A DNA stretch of 64,000 bases from Pseudozyma flocculosa PF-1 (taxonomy: Eukaryota > Basidiomycota > Ustilaginomycetes > Ustilaginales > Ustilaginaceae): the NCBI RefSeq assembly GCF_000417875.1, contig NW_006920895.1, forward strand, positions 44,336 through 108,335, given 5' to 3'. Positions 29,769 to 43,489 of the stretch are shown here, one piece after another. The first letter of the stretch is position 1, and each line of letters opens with the position of its first letter. Made by a program: the position numbers and the translations under genes. A model generated the notes under the pieces. That model was not told the DNA's origin. It ran no database searches and saw nothing but the letters and a program-made list of their open reading frames with translations.

Positions 29769-32700
29769 TCAGTCGTCGCAGGCCACCTGGCTCACCTGCC
29801 CGCCGCGAATGTGGGCGCGCTCGGCCAGCCACGCTCGACCCGGTGGGCTGCGCGGATCCGGGAGCAGTTCGACCTGCTCGCCCGCTGCGCTCGACTCGCC
29901 GCCGAGACCGGTGGCGAAGCTGCCGCGCAGGAGCCACTCGGCGTCCCATGTCTCCCACACGCTGGAGCGCTTGGTGGCGTCGCGGCGCAGCAGCCTCGCC
30001 GTCATGGCCTTGGCGGCGGGCGTGACGAGGCGCAGGTGCGACGGGCACTCNNNNNNNNNNNNNNNNNNNNNNNNNNNNNNNNNNNNNNNNNNNNNNNNNN
30101 NNNNNNNNNNNNNNNNNNNNNNNNNNNNNNNNNNNNNNNNNNNNNNNNNNNNNNNNNNNNNNNNNNNNNNNNNNNNNNNNNNNNNNNNNNNNNNNNNNNN
30201 NNNNNNNNNNNNNNNNNNNNNNNNNNNNNNNNNNNNNNNNNNNNNNNNNNNNNNNNNNNNNNNNNNNNNNNNNNNNNNNNNNNNNNNNNNNNNNNNNNNN
30301 NNNNNNNNNNNNNNNNNNNNNNNNNNNNNNNNNNNNNNNNNNNNNNNNNNNNNNNNNNNNNNNNNNNNNNNNNNNNNNNNNNNNNNNNNNNNNNNNNNNN
30401 NNNNNNNNNNNNNNNNNNNNNNNNNNNNNNNNNNNNNNNNNNNNNNNNNNNNNNNNNNNNNNNNNNNNNNNNNNNNNNNNNNNNNNNNNNNNNNNNNNNN
30501 NNNNNNNNNNNNNNNNNNNNNNNNNNNNNNNNNNNNNNNNNNNNNNNNNNNCCAGCGAAGGTCGCCCTTGGCAATGCGCAGCAGATGCGCCTTGCGCTGC
30601 TTGGCGTCCCGGTCGGCGCTGCTGCCTTCGCGCGACGCCGAAAAGGTGTGCTGGTGGCCGCCGCCGCCGCCGCCCTCACCTCCTTGGTCGGGAGCCGCTC
30701 GGGCCGCCCCTGCCGCACCACCGTCGACGAGGTCATCGAGGAAGGGCAAGCTGCCCGTCAGCATGGCGTAGAGGACCACGCCGAGCGCCCAGGCATCCGT
30801 CTTGCGCCCGTCGTATCGCTTGCCGATGATGAGCTCGGGCGCGGCATACTCTTCCGAGCCGCATCGCGTCTCGAGCGACGGCTGTTGCGGATCGATGAAG
30901 CGCGACAGGCCAAAATCGGTCAGCTTGACCAGCGGGCCTTGCGGCAGCTGCGACGGCTTCAGCAGGCCGGGTCTCGCGTGGTCCGTCGCCTGAAACAGCG
31001 ACGTCGTCAGCAAGATATCTGTTGATGGTGGCGAGGAGCAATTTGGGAGATTCACGACCATGACAAGGAATGGGGCAAAGGGCTCGGAAGGTCAGCAAAA
31101 CGTTCATCGTCATGCCAATCACCGGCGAGGTCAAGGAGGAACCGCCCCGAGATACCTACTCTCGAGCTTGATGTCGCGGTGAACGAGATTGACGTTGTGC
31201 ATCCAGCCGACGGCGTTGGCCAGCTCGCAGAAGATCCGGCGGACGAGCCACTCGCGCTGCGCCATGCGCTCGTGATGCTGCGCGAGCAGCTCAAACAGCT
31301 CGCCGCCCGACACGTGCTCGAGCACCAGCGTGTGGTGGAGCGGCGTGCTGAACGCCTCGACGAAGCGGACCAGGTTGGGGTGGGAGATGTGCTTGAGCAC
31401 TTCAACCTCGCGCACCCAGCTCACCTTGAGCCGCTCGTTCTGGCTGCACGGCTCGCGGTCCAGCATCTTGAGCGCCACCCGCTCGTCGACGGGCGGCGTC
31501 CCGTTGCGGACCACTGCGCCAGTTGTGCTCCTGCCGCCGCTTCCTCCTCGCCGTGGTCGGACTGCGCGCCCGAGAACGACCTTGCTAAACGCCCCCACAC
31601 CGAGCACCTTTTCACTGCGGTACGGCCCGACGATGTCGCCCTCTTCGTCTTCCTCAGCCACTTCCTCGGCATTCCGCCGCTCCTTGGCAGCGGTGGCGCC
31701 GGTGGCGCCGGTGAGGGTAGTGGCACTGCTGCTCGAAGCCGACTTTGGCCGTGGCGTGCTCGGCGACGGATCCTTTGTTCGCGACGGGTCCGGGGCCAGC
31801 GCGCCTGTCGTGCCGATGATGGGCGCCAGGCTGCCGTCGGATGCATTCTCCGAGGGGCCGTGGGTATGCCGCGAGAAGCGCCCGCCCCGCCGACGTGGTT
31901 CGTCTGCAGCTGCGAGTGGCGAAAGCTCGTCGCTTGGACCGCTGTTGCTGGTGCGAGGTGCGTTCGCAGCGGGCACGGCAGCGGCTGCCCGGCTGGTCCC
32001 AGGCTCGATATCGAGGCCATCCCGCCCGCTGGGCCCGTGGCCTGTGCGTCTGACCGCTGCCGCCGCTGCTCCTCGAGCGGTCTGATCTGCCGAGATGGCT
32101 CGCAAAGATGGCGCAAGGTTGGACCATCCGCCGCTGCCGCTGGCGGCGGTGGCGCCGTTGCTGTCACTGCCGGTATCTGCAGCGTCGGATGAGCTGACAA
32201 CCCGGTCGCGCCGTGAAGGAGGCGGAGGCAGGGTGGTGGGTGCGCGCGGGTACGTGGACCACGAGGCGCCAAAGAAGGCCGACGTCTTGCTAGGCGTGTC
32301 AGGATCGACGGTGCTTGTAGCGCTGGTGGAGCCAACGATGGACGACGACGGCGAGGCGGCGTTGGTGGCGCTGTCGAACTGGCTCTGGCCGCCGGCTCCC
32401 GCCGAGAGAAGTCGGTCGAACATCGACGTCTTGCCAGCCTCGGGATCAGCATCGTCGTCGGCGATGACTGCGGGGCTAGGCAGTGGCGAGACGGGCTTGC
32501 CCTCAAACTCGTCCCAGTTGCGCCGGCTACGGATCGAGCTAGTCGAACTCAGCTGGCATGCGGGCGTGGCGAGGCTCTGGTCGGCCGGATACGTCGAGCG
32601 GCTGCTCCCCTGCCCGATGCCGCCGCCGCCGTCAATGAATGCAGCGTCATCGGTGGCCGTCGAGGCATTGGCGGCATCGTCAAGCGATGCCATAGAGAAG

Positions 32701-33314
32701 CTGCTGCCTGGACCTGCCTCGCCTTCCCCTCCACCGCCGATGCTGCCAGAGATGGACGAAGAGGCGGCAAAGGTCTGGGACGAACCAGAGCTGTGGCGAG
32801 CATGACGCGACCCTGGAGGCCGAGCGCTGGTGGGCGAGAAGAAGAGGGCGTTGCGCGAAGCCGCCTCGACTGGTGGCGGCGGGCGGACGGTGTTGATCCT
32901 CGGAACGCTGGGTCTCCGGTCTAGCAAACGACCCGGGCTGCCGCTATCGCCACCGCCGCCGAGGCTCGCCGCGGTCGTGTGAAGATCTGGCATGCCAGCT
33001 GGAGCATGTCCGTTGGGTGCCACTACTACCATGCTCGGCGTGGATCTGGGCGGGAAGTTTGAAGCGATCTGGTCGGAGAGAGGCCGCGTGGTGCTGGGCC
33101 CGGCGCCCAGCCCATGCTGCGACGAGAAAGCCGCCGACGATGGCGGCAGCGCTGCCGAGGGCGAGCCGGGTGCGGCGATTCCGGCAGCAGCGGCCGCAGC
33201 CGATGATGCGTGCCCGGACGATGACGATGAGACCGGACCGGCGCCGCCGCCGCCGCCGAAGGCGCCTGGCGAGCTGCGCGATGCGGGGATGCCGAAATCC
33301 ACCATGGGTGCCAT
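29769..33314 (-). CDS. Serine/threonine protein kinase, CAMK-like, interrupted by a sequence gap
   Basis: Exons are 31160-33314 (718 codons) and 31018 down to 29769, joined in phase inside HRDIKLENILL. Residues 1 to about 555 are disordered (Ser, Gly, Pro, Ala). The kinase domain starts near residue 560: Gly-loop GVGAFSKVVLG, Lys in VALKML, catalytic loop HRDIKLEN, DFG in LTDFGLSRF, activation/P+1 segment CGSEEYAAPELI, and TDAWALGVVLYAMLTGSLPF. After the N run, the C-lobe resumes with ARLLRRDATKRSSVWETWDAEWL and ends about 60 residues later. The type (CGSEEYAAPE, WALGV) fits the CAMK group. I cannot name the orthologue. The N run falls in the C-lobe, so part of the lobe is unknown and total length cannot be given. 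Confidence 0.85.
30051..30551. other. Assembly gap, 501 N, inside the kinase gene
   Basis: Every base is N. Its length happens to be divisible by three, so the kinase frame appears intact, but the true gap size is unknown. Flanks show no obvious shared sequence. Confidence 0.98.
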
Positions 33315-35395
33315 CGACGACGGACTGCGCCGGGGCGAAGCTTGAGCGAGGGCGGATGACAGGCGAGGCCGGAGGAATGCAACGACGAAGACAGAGACAA
33401 GAGCACGGCGGCTACGATGGCACAGGCGGCCAGGTGGCCCTGGCTAGAGGCGTCGAGGTTGCGCTATCGTGTGCCGCTCGGCATCGTCGGCGCCCACAGG
33501 GCCGGTCCGAGGATGGAGAAAGCGAAGGCGACACGGAGGGCGGTGGTGGAGGTCTCGGGGGCTAGCCGAGCCGAGCCTAGCAGATGGCAGGCAGCGGCAG
33601 GTGACAACGGCAGGGGATGATGTCAAAAGCAGCAGCTCGACGGGATGGGTGGCGTAGTCGTGGTCAGAAGCAGGGGGTTGGCCAGGCGGGGAGGCAAGCC
33701 GGTGGCGAGGATAGAAGTCGGCCTCGGCGCGCGTGTTTCGAGGGCCAAGCTAGGCGGCCAGGCCTGGCCAGGATGGCTCCAGTCCAGCCGAGGTCGTCCG
33801 TCGTGCGCGGCGCGTAAAGAGCCGCACGCTGGAGGTTAGGCGTGGGCCGGCAGCAGGTGGTAGTGTGTGGCGGGACCGAGCGCTAGACTGGCGTAGCCGG
33901 AACCGATAGCGATGGCGTTCGGAAGAAGCGGTGACGGTGATGATGGCGCAGCGAGAGTAGTTAGAGTGGTGGGGGTGGAGCCTGGTGACGAGAGATGAAA
34001 GGCGGGAGGCCAGATGCAGGTAGGCCAGGCCAACAAGGCAGGCAAGTCAGAGGCAAGACCCGCGACCCGCGTCCCGCGAGGCAAGCAGGCAGGCCCTGGC
34101 CAACCGCGCAGGAGCGGCAGTAGGCCTCTGCCGGCCCGCTTGCCAGGCCTGCCAAAGTGCCAACGCGCTGGCCTAGACCTGCCAAGCGCGCGGCTCTCGC
34201 AGAGCGAGCTGGCACATATGCATGCCAGGACCTGCCTTTTGCGTCGGTCAGACCGCCCTCGACGCGGTCTGGCCAAGAGTTGCATCACCACCAAGTTATC
34301 GCAAAGCTTCCTGGACGACGTACCCGATCGGGCCTTCGCTGCCGGCCGGGCTGAAGGCATCGCGGCTACCATGCATGCTCTGGACAGGGCACGCTCGAGC
34401 GTAGGCGCAGCCGCTAGCATGGAGGTAGGCTGCCATGGCCCTCGTCGACGCTAGGCAGGAGGGCGCTCGGACGATTCGCCAGCCGAGTGTACTACAGGTG
34501 TACTTGGGAGCAATTGAGAGCAAGCAAGAAAGCCAGCAAGCTGATGCTGCTTGCGCATGGAAGCCGGAGCTTCCCGTACAGTGTGAGGGTCGTGTTCTGC
34601 GACCATGCATCCATCTGCCTCTTTCTCGTCTCTGCTCGCCTGCGCTGCCGTCATGTGCATGCTGGCTCTCACTTCTCGCCTGCTGAGAATTGCCGCGCAG
34701 GCCCATGTCCGGCGGCAACCTGATATTCTTATCCGCTGGCGTTCGGGCTGGCCGTACTTTGGTCGCTGGATCCGTCGGGCAAGCCTGGAGGCGATCCAGC
34801 ATCACGGCCCTCATAGCATGTCGACCACTCTTGCTGCATCGCTCGCCTCACACCGCATATTTGCAGCTTCGTCGTGCACAGAGGCCTCCCACCCTGGCAC
34901 TCCTCGCGCGTCTGGACGCGATACCTGGCCGGACGACACGCCGAAGATACGTCGAGGGGTGAGGATGGGCCATCGGAGGAACCGAAGGCCCGACAGGTCG
35001 GCCACGCCTGACCTCCTCGGATTGTAGCCGTGGGCGGAGGTGATCCGAAGGCGTGGTCTCAACGCGGCGGCGATTGACCACCTCGACGAGCCCCTGGCCT
35101 CCCCACGAGAGACCACGCAAACGCAGCGCCATGCATGGTCAGGCGCACAGCCACAATGGAGGCATTCGGGCCCAGTACGGCTCGGTCCGGCCCTCGCTAC
35201 GACTGCGCCTACGTCAAGACGGCCGGTGGGCCATAGGCTAGCACAGGCCTGGCTGTAGACACGGTCCAGACGACGAGCCTCAAGCCGTTGCTTTAGGCGT
35301 GTTCTGCACCTTGCCTTCCAGCCACCACCCGCTCGTCTTCCAAGCTCGCAGGTCATCCCGTCTGGACTGGGCCTGCCGGATCTCTCAGCGCACAG
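33315..35395. other. Large divergent intergenic region, 2.1 kb
   Basis: It lies between the kinase (minus) and HFM1 (plus). Small open frames on both strands are rich in Arg/Ala/Ser and show no domain. GC-rich words of the GGCCAGGCCTGGCC type (around 33750-33770) and GCCAGGCCTGCCA (around 34145) recur. Codon-like structure is absent. A short unannotated gene or RNA cannot be excluded but nothing supports one. Confidence 0.55.
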
Positions 35396-38300
35396 ATGCG
35401 ACCGCTGCCTCCACCGCCCTTCCTCGACGCAGCAGAAGACGCCGGATTCGACTTCGATGCCGCGGCGCAAGCATTCGCCATCGATCTCGACGGCACGCAG
35501 GCACCCGGCGGCCTTTCTGGCCTCGACTTTGACGAGCTCGCGCGCGAGTGCGGCCTCGAGGTCGAGGATGCCGTTCCGTCGGTCTCCCCGCTCGGGCTCG
35601 ACACTGGCCAAGAGATGGCGCCAGCCTCTCCGTACTCGCTAGAGGTGCCGCCGCGAGTTGCCAAGCCTCCACTGCAATTGGATCCGTGGCGACCGTCAGA
35701 GGGTTTGCTCCAGGCACCGGCCACCAGCTGGAGGCTGGGCCTAGACTTTCGCGACGCGCAAAGAGGGCAGAATCCTGAAGAGCATGCGCAAGGTGAGGAA
35801 GAGGCGCGGCGATAGCTCGGAGCTGCCGCGAACCACGGCATCTCCACAGGCTGACGGCATCGCAAATCGCCTTTTCCGCCATAGACGTGGTGCCGCCGCA
35901 ATCTGATGTCGAGCCGACGTTCAGCCAGTTCAAGACGCCGGGCTCCACCGCGTCGAGGATCACAGCCTCGTCAGTCTCTGCTCCTTCCGCCATCCAAGCT
36001 CGCCGTGTCCCGCAGACGCCCGAAGTGGCGGGCGTGCGCCTCTTTCCCGTATCGGCCTTACGTAAGTGGCAACACGTGGCGAAGTGGATGCCATGAGCAT
36101 GGCGTAGGCTATCGCTTTGACAACGGTTCATCTCACGTCCCCCATGGTCCCCACCGGACAGCGGACAGCGTGAGGGCGCTGTTTCCCTTTCCTCTGTTCA
36201 ATGCCATGCAGTCTACCTGCCTACCGACGGTGAGGGGCGGTGCATGGCACGACCAGAGGAACACGGCACGGAGCGCCAAGCTCTGACCATCGCTTCTCTC
36301 GCCGACTTCGCTCGCTCGCTAGATACTGCACAGCGACCAGCACATTGTCGTTTCGGCGCCGACAGGCTCAGGCAAGACCGTCATCTTTGAGCTGGCCATT
36401 CTTCGGATGCTGCAGAGCGGTCCGCCGGAATCAAAGGTGAGCGGCGAAGGCCTTTTCTTCGTTGTGCAAGGGGCGCCTCTCTTGACCCAGCGGCCAGATC
36501 ACTCTGAAGTCTCGCCTACTATCGTGCCTGCCGCCCACCGTTCACGCACTAAAGGCCGTCTATCTGGCACCCACCAAGGCACTCTGCAGTGAAAAGACCC
36601 AGGACTGGACCCGCCGCTTTCAGCACCAGGACTGTCCGGTGGTTGAATTGACGGTACGCCCGTGGTTCCGTTCGTATCTACCTCGGCCGCTTGGGTAAAG
36701 CTGAATCCTGGCTGCTTCGACTGCGTCCACGGTCTCCTGCGCAGGGAGACTCGTTTGCCGGGCTGGCGGCGGCGCGCAAGTGTCGGCTGATTGTCTCGAC
36801 GCCCGAAAAGTGGGACAGCCTGACGCGGCGCTGGCACGACCACTCCCGCATCCTCTCGTCGATCCAGGTGATGCTGCTCGATGAGGTGCACATCCTCAAC
36901 GAACCGGTCAGAGGTGAGTGCCGGGCGGCCTCTAGACGTAGACGTAGACGTAGACGTCGACATAGGTCAATGCTTCCTGACGCCGCCGCATCTCCCGCGT
37001 CCGTCGTCCCCCCTTTTTTTTTTTTTTTTTTTTGGGCTACAGGGCCTCGAGTCGAGGTCATCGTATCTCGAACAAAGACGTATGCCCCTCATATCCGCTT
37101 CGTCGCCGTATCTGCAACGTGAGGACTCTCGCCGTTTCCGTGATACGAGGACAACGATGGGGCGAACGATCACTGAGCCTCGCAAGCCCGGACATTCCTC
37201 TCAGCATCCCGAATCTCGACGATGTCGCCGCCTGGATCGGTGGTCGGCCAGGGGACAGCTCCAATTCCGCAGCCAATCCCCCGGCGGCCAAGACGTTCAA
37301 GTTCGGCGAAGAGTTTCGCCCGTGCCCGCTGCAAAAGGTGCCGAGCGAATTGCATGCTGAAGAGTCCCGCGAGAAACCTTCCGTCCGCTCTGCGACGCTA
37401 GCCTGCTCACCTCCCGCTTCGCGACTGCTTGCCCTTCCGACCCTACGCCAGTTTGTCTACAGCTATCCACCCGGCAAGGACGAGTTCAGCTTCCAGAACT
37501 CGCTCAATCACAAGTGCGGCGGCCCAGCGAATTTGCGCCTGTTCCGCAGCCTGGACATTGGCTGACTCGGCTCGCAGCCTCCCATCCGCCTGCTTGCGCA
37601 ACCCTGACGGCAGGCTGTACGATCTGATCCTGCGCCATAGCAGGGGACGCCCGTCGCTCGTCTTCGTCTCGACCAGAAAGGCGACTGCACAGGCGGCCGA
37701 GATCATCGCCGAACGCTACCGCAAGACTGAAGGCGAGCTCAGGGATGGGGCTCCGGCCGGCTTGCCATGGCCGAAGCCTCGGCCCACTTCGCGTGCACCG
37801 AAGGCCGCCTTCGCAGATGCCGCGCTTGACCGCTTGGCGTCGCTAGGGATCGCCTTCCATCACGCTGGCCTCTCGTACGAAGACCGCAAGGAGGTCGAGC
37901 GACGATTCCTGTCCGAAGAGATCCGAGTGCTCTGCAGCACCTCGACGCTGGCCACGGGCGTCAATCTGCCGGCCTACTGTGTCGTCGTTCGCGGCACCCG
38001 CCAGTATGCGGGCAATCAGTGGACCGAGCTGGGCGATCTTGATGTGATTCAGATGATCGGCCGGGCGGGACGGCCCCAGTTCGATCGCGACGGCGTCGCC
38101 GTCATCATGTGCGAGAATCCCCAACGGCAGCGCTTTGAGGATCTCGTCGGCGGCGGCCGTGACATCGAATCGACGTTGGGAGACGGCCTGATCGAGCACA
38201 TCAACGCCGAGATCGGACTGGGCAGCACCCGCGACGTCGGTGAGGTGGAGCGGTGGCTCCGGACGACGTTCTACGCGGTCCGCCTGCGTCGCAAGGCGAC

Positions 38301-40927
38301 CGACGCCGGGGAGGTCGACAACCTCATCTCTCGGGTCTGTGGCGACGCCGTCCGACTCCTTGGCGACCACCGCCTCGTCCAGCGCCATGGTCCGGACTCG
38401 GCACGCCTCGAGGCCACTGAAGCGGGCGCCATCATGTCGCGCTACTTTTTGTCGTACGCGACCATGCTGCGTCTGCTCGAGATTGAGCCCCGGCCCAGCC
38501 TGCCGCGCATCCTCGAGACGCTGTCGTGCGCCGACGAGTTTAGTGACCTGCGTATCCGTCAGGTGGAGAAGCCCTTCCTTCAAGCGCTCCGCGTGCTGCC
38601 GGAGATACGCTTCCCTCCCAAGGCCGTTGGCAGCGTCGCCGACAAAGTCTCGATCCTGATCCAAACCACGCTGGCTGGCATCAACATACAGCCGCACCTC
38701 CAGTCAGCCGCCACCTCGGGGGCGACCAGTTTCAGCCCCTTTGCCGAAATCGGCGCCATCTTTCGACACGCCCCACGCATCTGCAAGGCGATGCTGGACC
38801 TCGCCCTCGATCGAAGCGATGGCGCCATGGCCAAGGCGACTTTCGAGCTGCTGCGGTCGCTCTGCGGCAAGGCCTGGGACGCCTCTCCGGCGGTGCTCCG
38901 CCAGCTTGAGGGAGTGGGCGAGCGCTCGATCAAGGCGCTCGCCGCTGGCGGGCTCGGCACGTTGGCCCAGATTGCCGATGCGGCGCCTCACGACATCGAA
39001 CTGCTGCTCAACCGCAACCCGCCCTTTGGGTCCAAGGTGATCCAATCCGCACGCAGCCTTCCGCGCTTCGACCTGAGCGTCGTCGAGTGCCAGAAGGCAC
39101 AGACGGCATCGGCACCGGCACCCCTGGACGACGACATCGACGGCGACGCCGATAGCCGGCCCTCGGTTGTGGTCAACGTCGCCATCACCGTCGGGCTGCG
39201 AGACTACGCCGCGGTCAGCAAGCGGAGCCGCACCTCTGGTCTGCCCATCTACGTCTGCGTGTTGACGCTCTCGTCGGACCTAGACCTCTGCAACTTCAGC
39301 CGACTTCCCATCAGCAAGCTGTCCGAACCCCGAAGCCTGACCGTGTCGTGCCGACTGAATCGACGAGGTCAGAAGGTGGTCGTGCTCGCCGGCAGCGACG
39401 AGGTGGCCGGATCCTTGGTCCGTGCCGAGCTGCGGCCTGATTTGCCGGACTCTGCCTTTCCCGCGCCTCGCGTCTCGCGTTTTGGCGTCGTCGATCCAGA
39501 TCAGCAGTGGGAGGTGGGTACGCTGCGGCCCCTTGGCCGGAAGCCGCCGGTCTGGCCGTGGATGCGGACCACGAGCTGAACATCCTGCATCTTCGACCTC
39601 GGCCTCCACCCGACAGAACGAACAGCTCCTTGAGGGTCTCGACGCCGATACCGACTTTCGCCTCGACGATGTAGACCTGTTTGACGAGGGCGGCCGCACA
39701 GGTAAAGCTACTTCGACCACGCCGGTGAGGGCCGGAACGAAAATGTCGGTAGAATCGGAAGAGCTGCCGGAGCGACTGGCGAATGGCAACTACCGGTGAG
39801 TTGGTGTTCAGCCTGAATGTCGCTCTTCGCCCTGGGTGGAGCACAGCCGGGCGCTCAAGTCATCCTAGGGCCTGCCTTCCGACGCTTCTACTGCCCGCGA
39901 CAGCTGCCGACACTCGTGCAAGGGCTCGTGTCGCCACCTCTGTTGTCGAGAGGGGATGCCAAAGCCACCAAAGCGCACCTTGTCGGCCAAGACAGGCCCG
40001 TCCCCAGCGCAGACCTCCTCAGCCACCCAGACCGCCGCCTCGACGCCGAACGCACGCACACCGCCAGCCAAGCGTCGCACAGCGGCCGAGGTAGAGCGAA
40101 GCGCCCTCGGACTGCTCGACAAAATCGACCGTCTCAACCGCATGGAACAGGAACAGCAACAGGGCGCAACAGACAAGCGAAGTCGCGGTCCGGCAGCCGT
40201 TCCGTCCAAGCGCAAGCTTGGAGACTATAGCGACGAGGATGCACGCATCGCGGCGGCTCTTGCTTCCAGCTCGGACGAGGACCTGCCCCTCCGCCTGTCG
40301 TCCTTTGCCCGTCGCCCATCCTCTCGACATGAGCACCATGCCGCGACGGGGAGAGCTTCAACGCAAGCAGCGCGGGCCAAGGCAGCTAAAGACACACCAC
40401 TGCTGCTGAGCTCGTCTTCTGAGCTCGTCGCGGCTGAACCAGCGCTCGTGGATGCAGTAGGAGCGGCCGCAGACGATAGCGCCATCGTGCCTGAAGCGCC
40501 GCAGCCGGCCTCTCCGCCTCTCGGATCTCCTACGCCCTCGCCTTCGGCCTCAGACCTGCCTCTAGCTTCGGCTCGAAAGGCACACAGTGACGACGATCAG
40601 GCTCACATACCGCCGGAACGAAGCTGTACGCCCGCGGCGCCCGAGGCGCCCGCAGCACCACAGCCTCGGCCCCCTTGGTCAACCGTCATGCCTCTCTCCG
40701 CTGATGCTGCCGATGTTCCTCCACGAATCCCGGACCGGACGCTCAACCAGCTCGTCGAAGATCGTCGCACCGAGCTAAGTGCCCGGCTAGCGGCGAGGGA
40801 TGCGGGAAGCGCTCGACCTACGTCGCGGCTGCCCTCGTCCTTCAGAAAATCGGCCGCGGCCGCGCCGGTGCCCGCGGCTCCTGGGCGCATCGGCTGCGCC
40901 GTCGGAGCGCGGCGCCGCTCGCGCTAG
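35396..40927 (+). CDS. HFM1: Meiotic ATP-dependent DNA helicase HFM1/MER3
   Basis: HFM1/MER3 is a Ski2-like 3'-5' helicase that stabilises recombination intermediates for meiotic crossovers. Thirteen exons fit in phase: 35396-35792, 35885-36061, 36162-36229, 36323-36436, 36498-36653, 36745-36913, 37043-37118, 37205-37337, 37452-37513, 37614-39513, 39617-39701, 39753-39795 and 39904-40927 (1467 aa). Walker A APTGSGKT is at 226-233, DEVH at 350-353, motif III VAVSAT is split by an intron, and the C-helicase has STSTLATGVNLPA and QMIGRAGRP. A Sec63-type region with helix-hairpin (LEGVGERSIKAL) follows. Then comes the Cys-rich motif CRHSCKGSCRHLCCREG (1128-1144) characteristic of this family, interrupted by two small exons. 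A long acidic/Pro-rich tail ends it. The stop at 40927 lies 46 bases before an assembly gap, so the true C-terminus is uncertain. Confidence 0.9.
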
Positions 40928-40930
40928 CCA

Positions 40931-40973
40931 CGCCACTCCTCAACGCGGTGGGCCGTGCGAGACGCCATTCGCG
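40931..40973 (+). repeat. 43-bp direct repeat, left copy at assembly gap
   Basis: It begins CGCCACTCCTCAACGCGGTG and ends at the first N. It is identical to 41164-41206. Confidence 0.95.
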
Positions 40974-41163
40974 NNNNNNNNNNNNNNNNNNNNNNNNNNN
41001 NNNNNNNNNNNNNNNNNNNNNNNNNNNNNNNNNNNNNNNNNNNNNNNNNNNNNNNNNNNNNNNNNNNNNNNNNNNNNNNNNNNNNNNNNNNNNNNNNNNN
41101 NNNNNNNNNNNNNNNNNNNNNNNNNNNNNNNNNNNNNNNNNNNNNNNNNNNNNNNNNNNNNNN
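40974..41163. other. Assembly gap, 190 N
   Basis: All N, bounded on both sides by the same 43-bp sequence, which suggests two contig ends that overlap rather than a true unknown interval. Confidence 0.98.
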
Positions 41164-41206
41164 CGCCACTCCTCAACGCGGTGGGCCGTGCGAGACGCCA
41201 TTCGCG
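41164..41206 (+). repeat. 43-bp direct repeat, right copy at assembly gap
   Basis: Identical base for base to 40931-40973; it continues into ACGAATAGGGCCGCC beyond the repeat. Confidence 0.95.
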
Positions 41207-41763
41207 ACGAATAGGGCCGCCATCGGTGTGCGGGCCCCAGCAGACAGCGGCAGCGACCGCCCCGGCAGTCGCGAGAGGCCTGATCGGAGCAAACCGGCGT
41301 CGAGCGGCGTCGGTCGTGAAGAAGACCACGGCCATGGCGACGAGGGCTGGAGAGCATGGATCGACGACATCTAGGAAAGCCGAAGTGCAGCTCATGGTCA
41401 AGGGTCGGGCGCAGCTCACCCGACCGCGATGCCCAAGTCGCTGCTCTCCCGTCGACTGATGCCAACAGCTCACCCTTGTCCGGTTGCCTGCAAGCTTCAT
41501 CCATGCCGCCCCCCATCCGTACGGTTGGTGGACATTGCTGAGGTGACAAGACTCCAGCAAGAGGTGGCGACGAGCGGCGTCGCTGCGCCTAAAGGCATGG
41601 AGAGAGATTCTTGAAAGGCCCGAACAATCGAACCATCCTGAGGACCGCTCTCGAGGCAGCTTGTCCGAGAAAGGACGAGGAGATACGTGGCATGCCGTCG
41701 ATTCACGATGAGACTACTTGTACATTTACGGCGCAGCGCAGAGAGTTTTGCCATAGGCGGCGT

Positions 41764-43489
<1,726 letters not shown>

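Larger units (their letters stand above)
40928..41763. other. 3' region of HFM1, including an assembly gap
   Basis: It holds the duplicated 43-bp flanks and the N run. An open frame runs over the right flank and ends in REEDHGHGDEGWRAWIDDI (stop at 41374), which could be the real HFM1 C-terminus if a frameshift lies near 40870-40920. The rest, to the KRR1 stop, shows no gene. Confidence 0.5.

Noticed and set aside
30051..30551. Treating the N run as 167 coding residues of the kinase
   Set aside because: The run length is arbitrary; the open frame through N is an artefact.
34811..35611. 266-codon minus-strand frame overlapping the HFM1 start
   Set aside because: Arg/Ala/Cys-rich shadow frame with no domain; the plus-strand HFM1 exon 1 is acidic and continues in phase to the helicase exons.
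38100..39580. Possibility that the large helicase is a BRR2-type spliceosomal helicase or a Sec63 translocon protein
   Set aside because: Only one helicase cassette plus one Sec63-like region is present, and the CRHSC...CRHLCC motif after it fits HFM1/MER3.
39956..40927. A separate 323-codon gene starting at ATG 39956
   Set aside because: The ATG lies just after the Cys-rich HFM1 motif in the same frame, and upstream exons join in phase; it is the HFM1 C-terminal exon.
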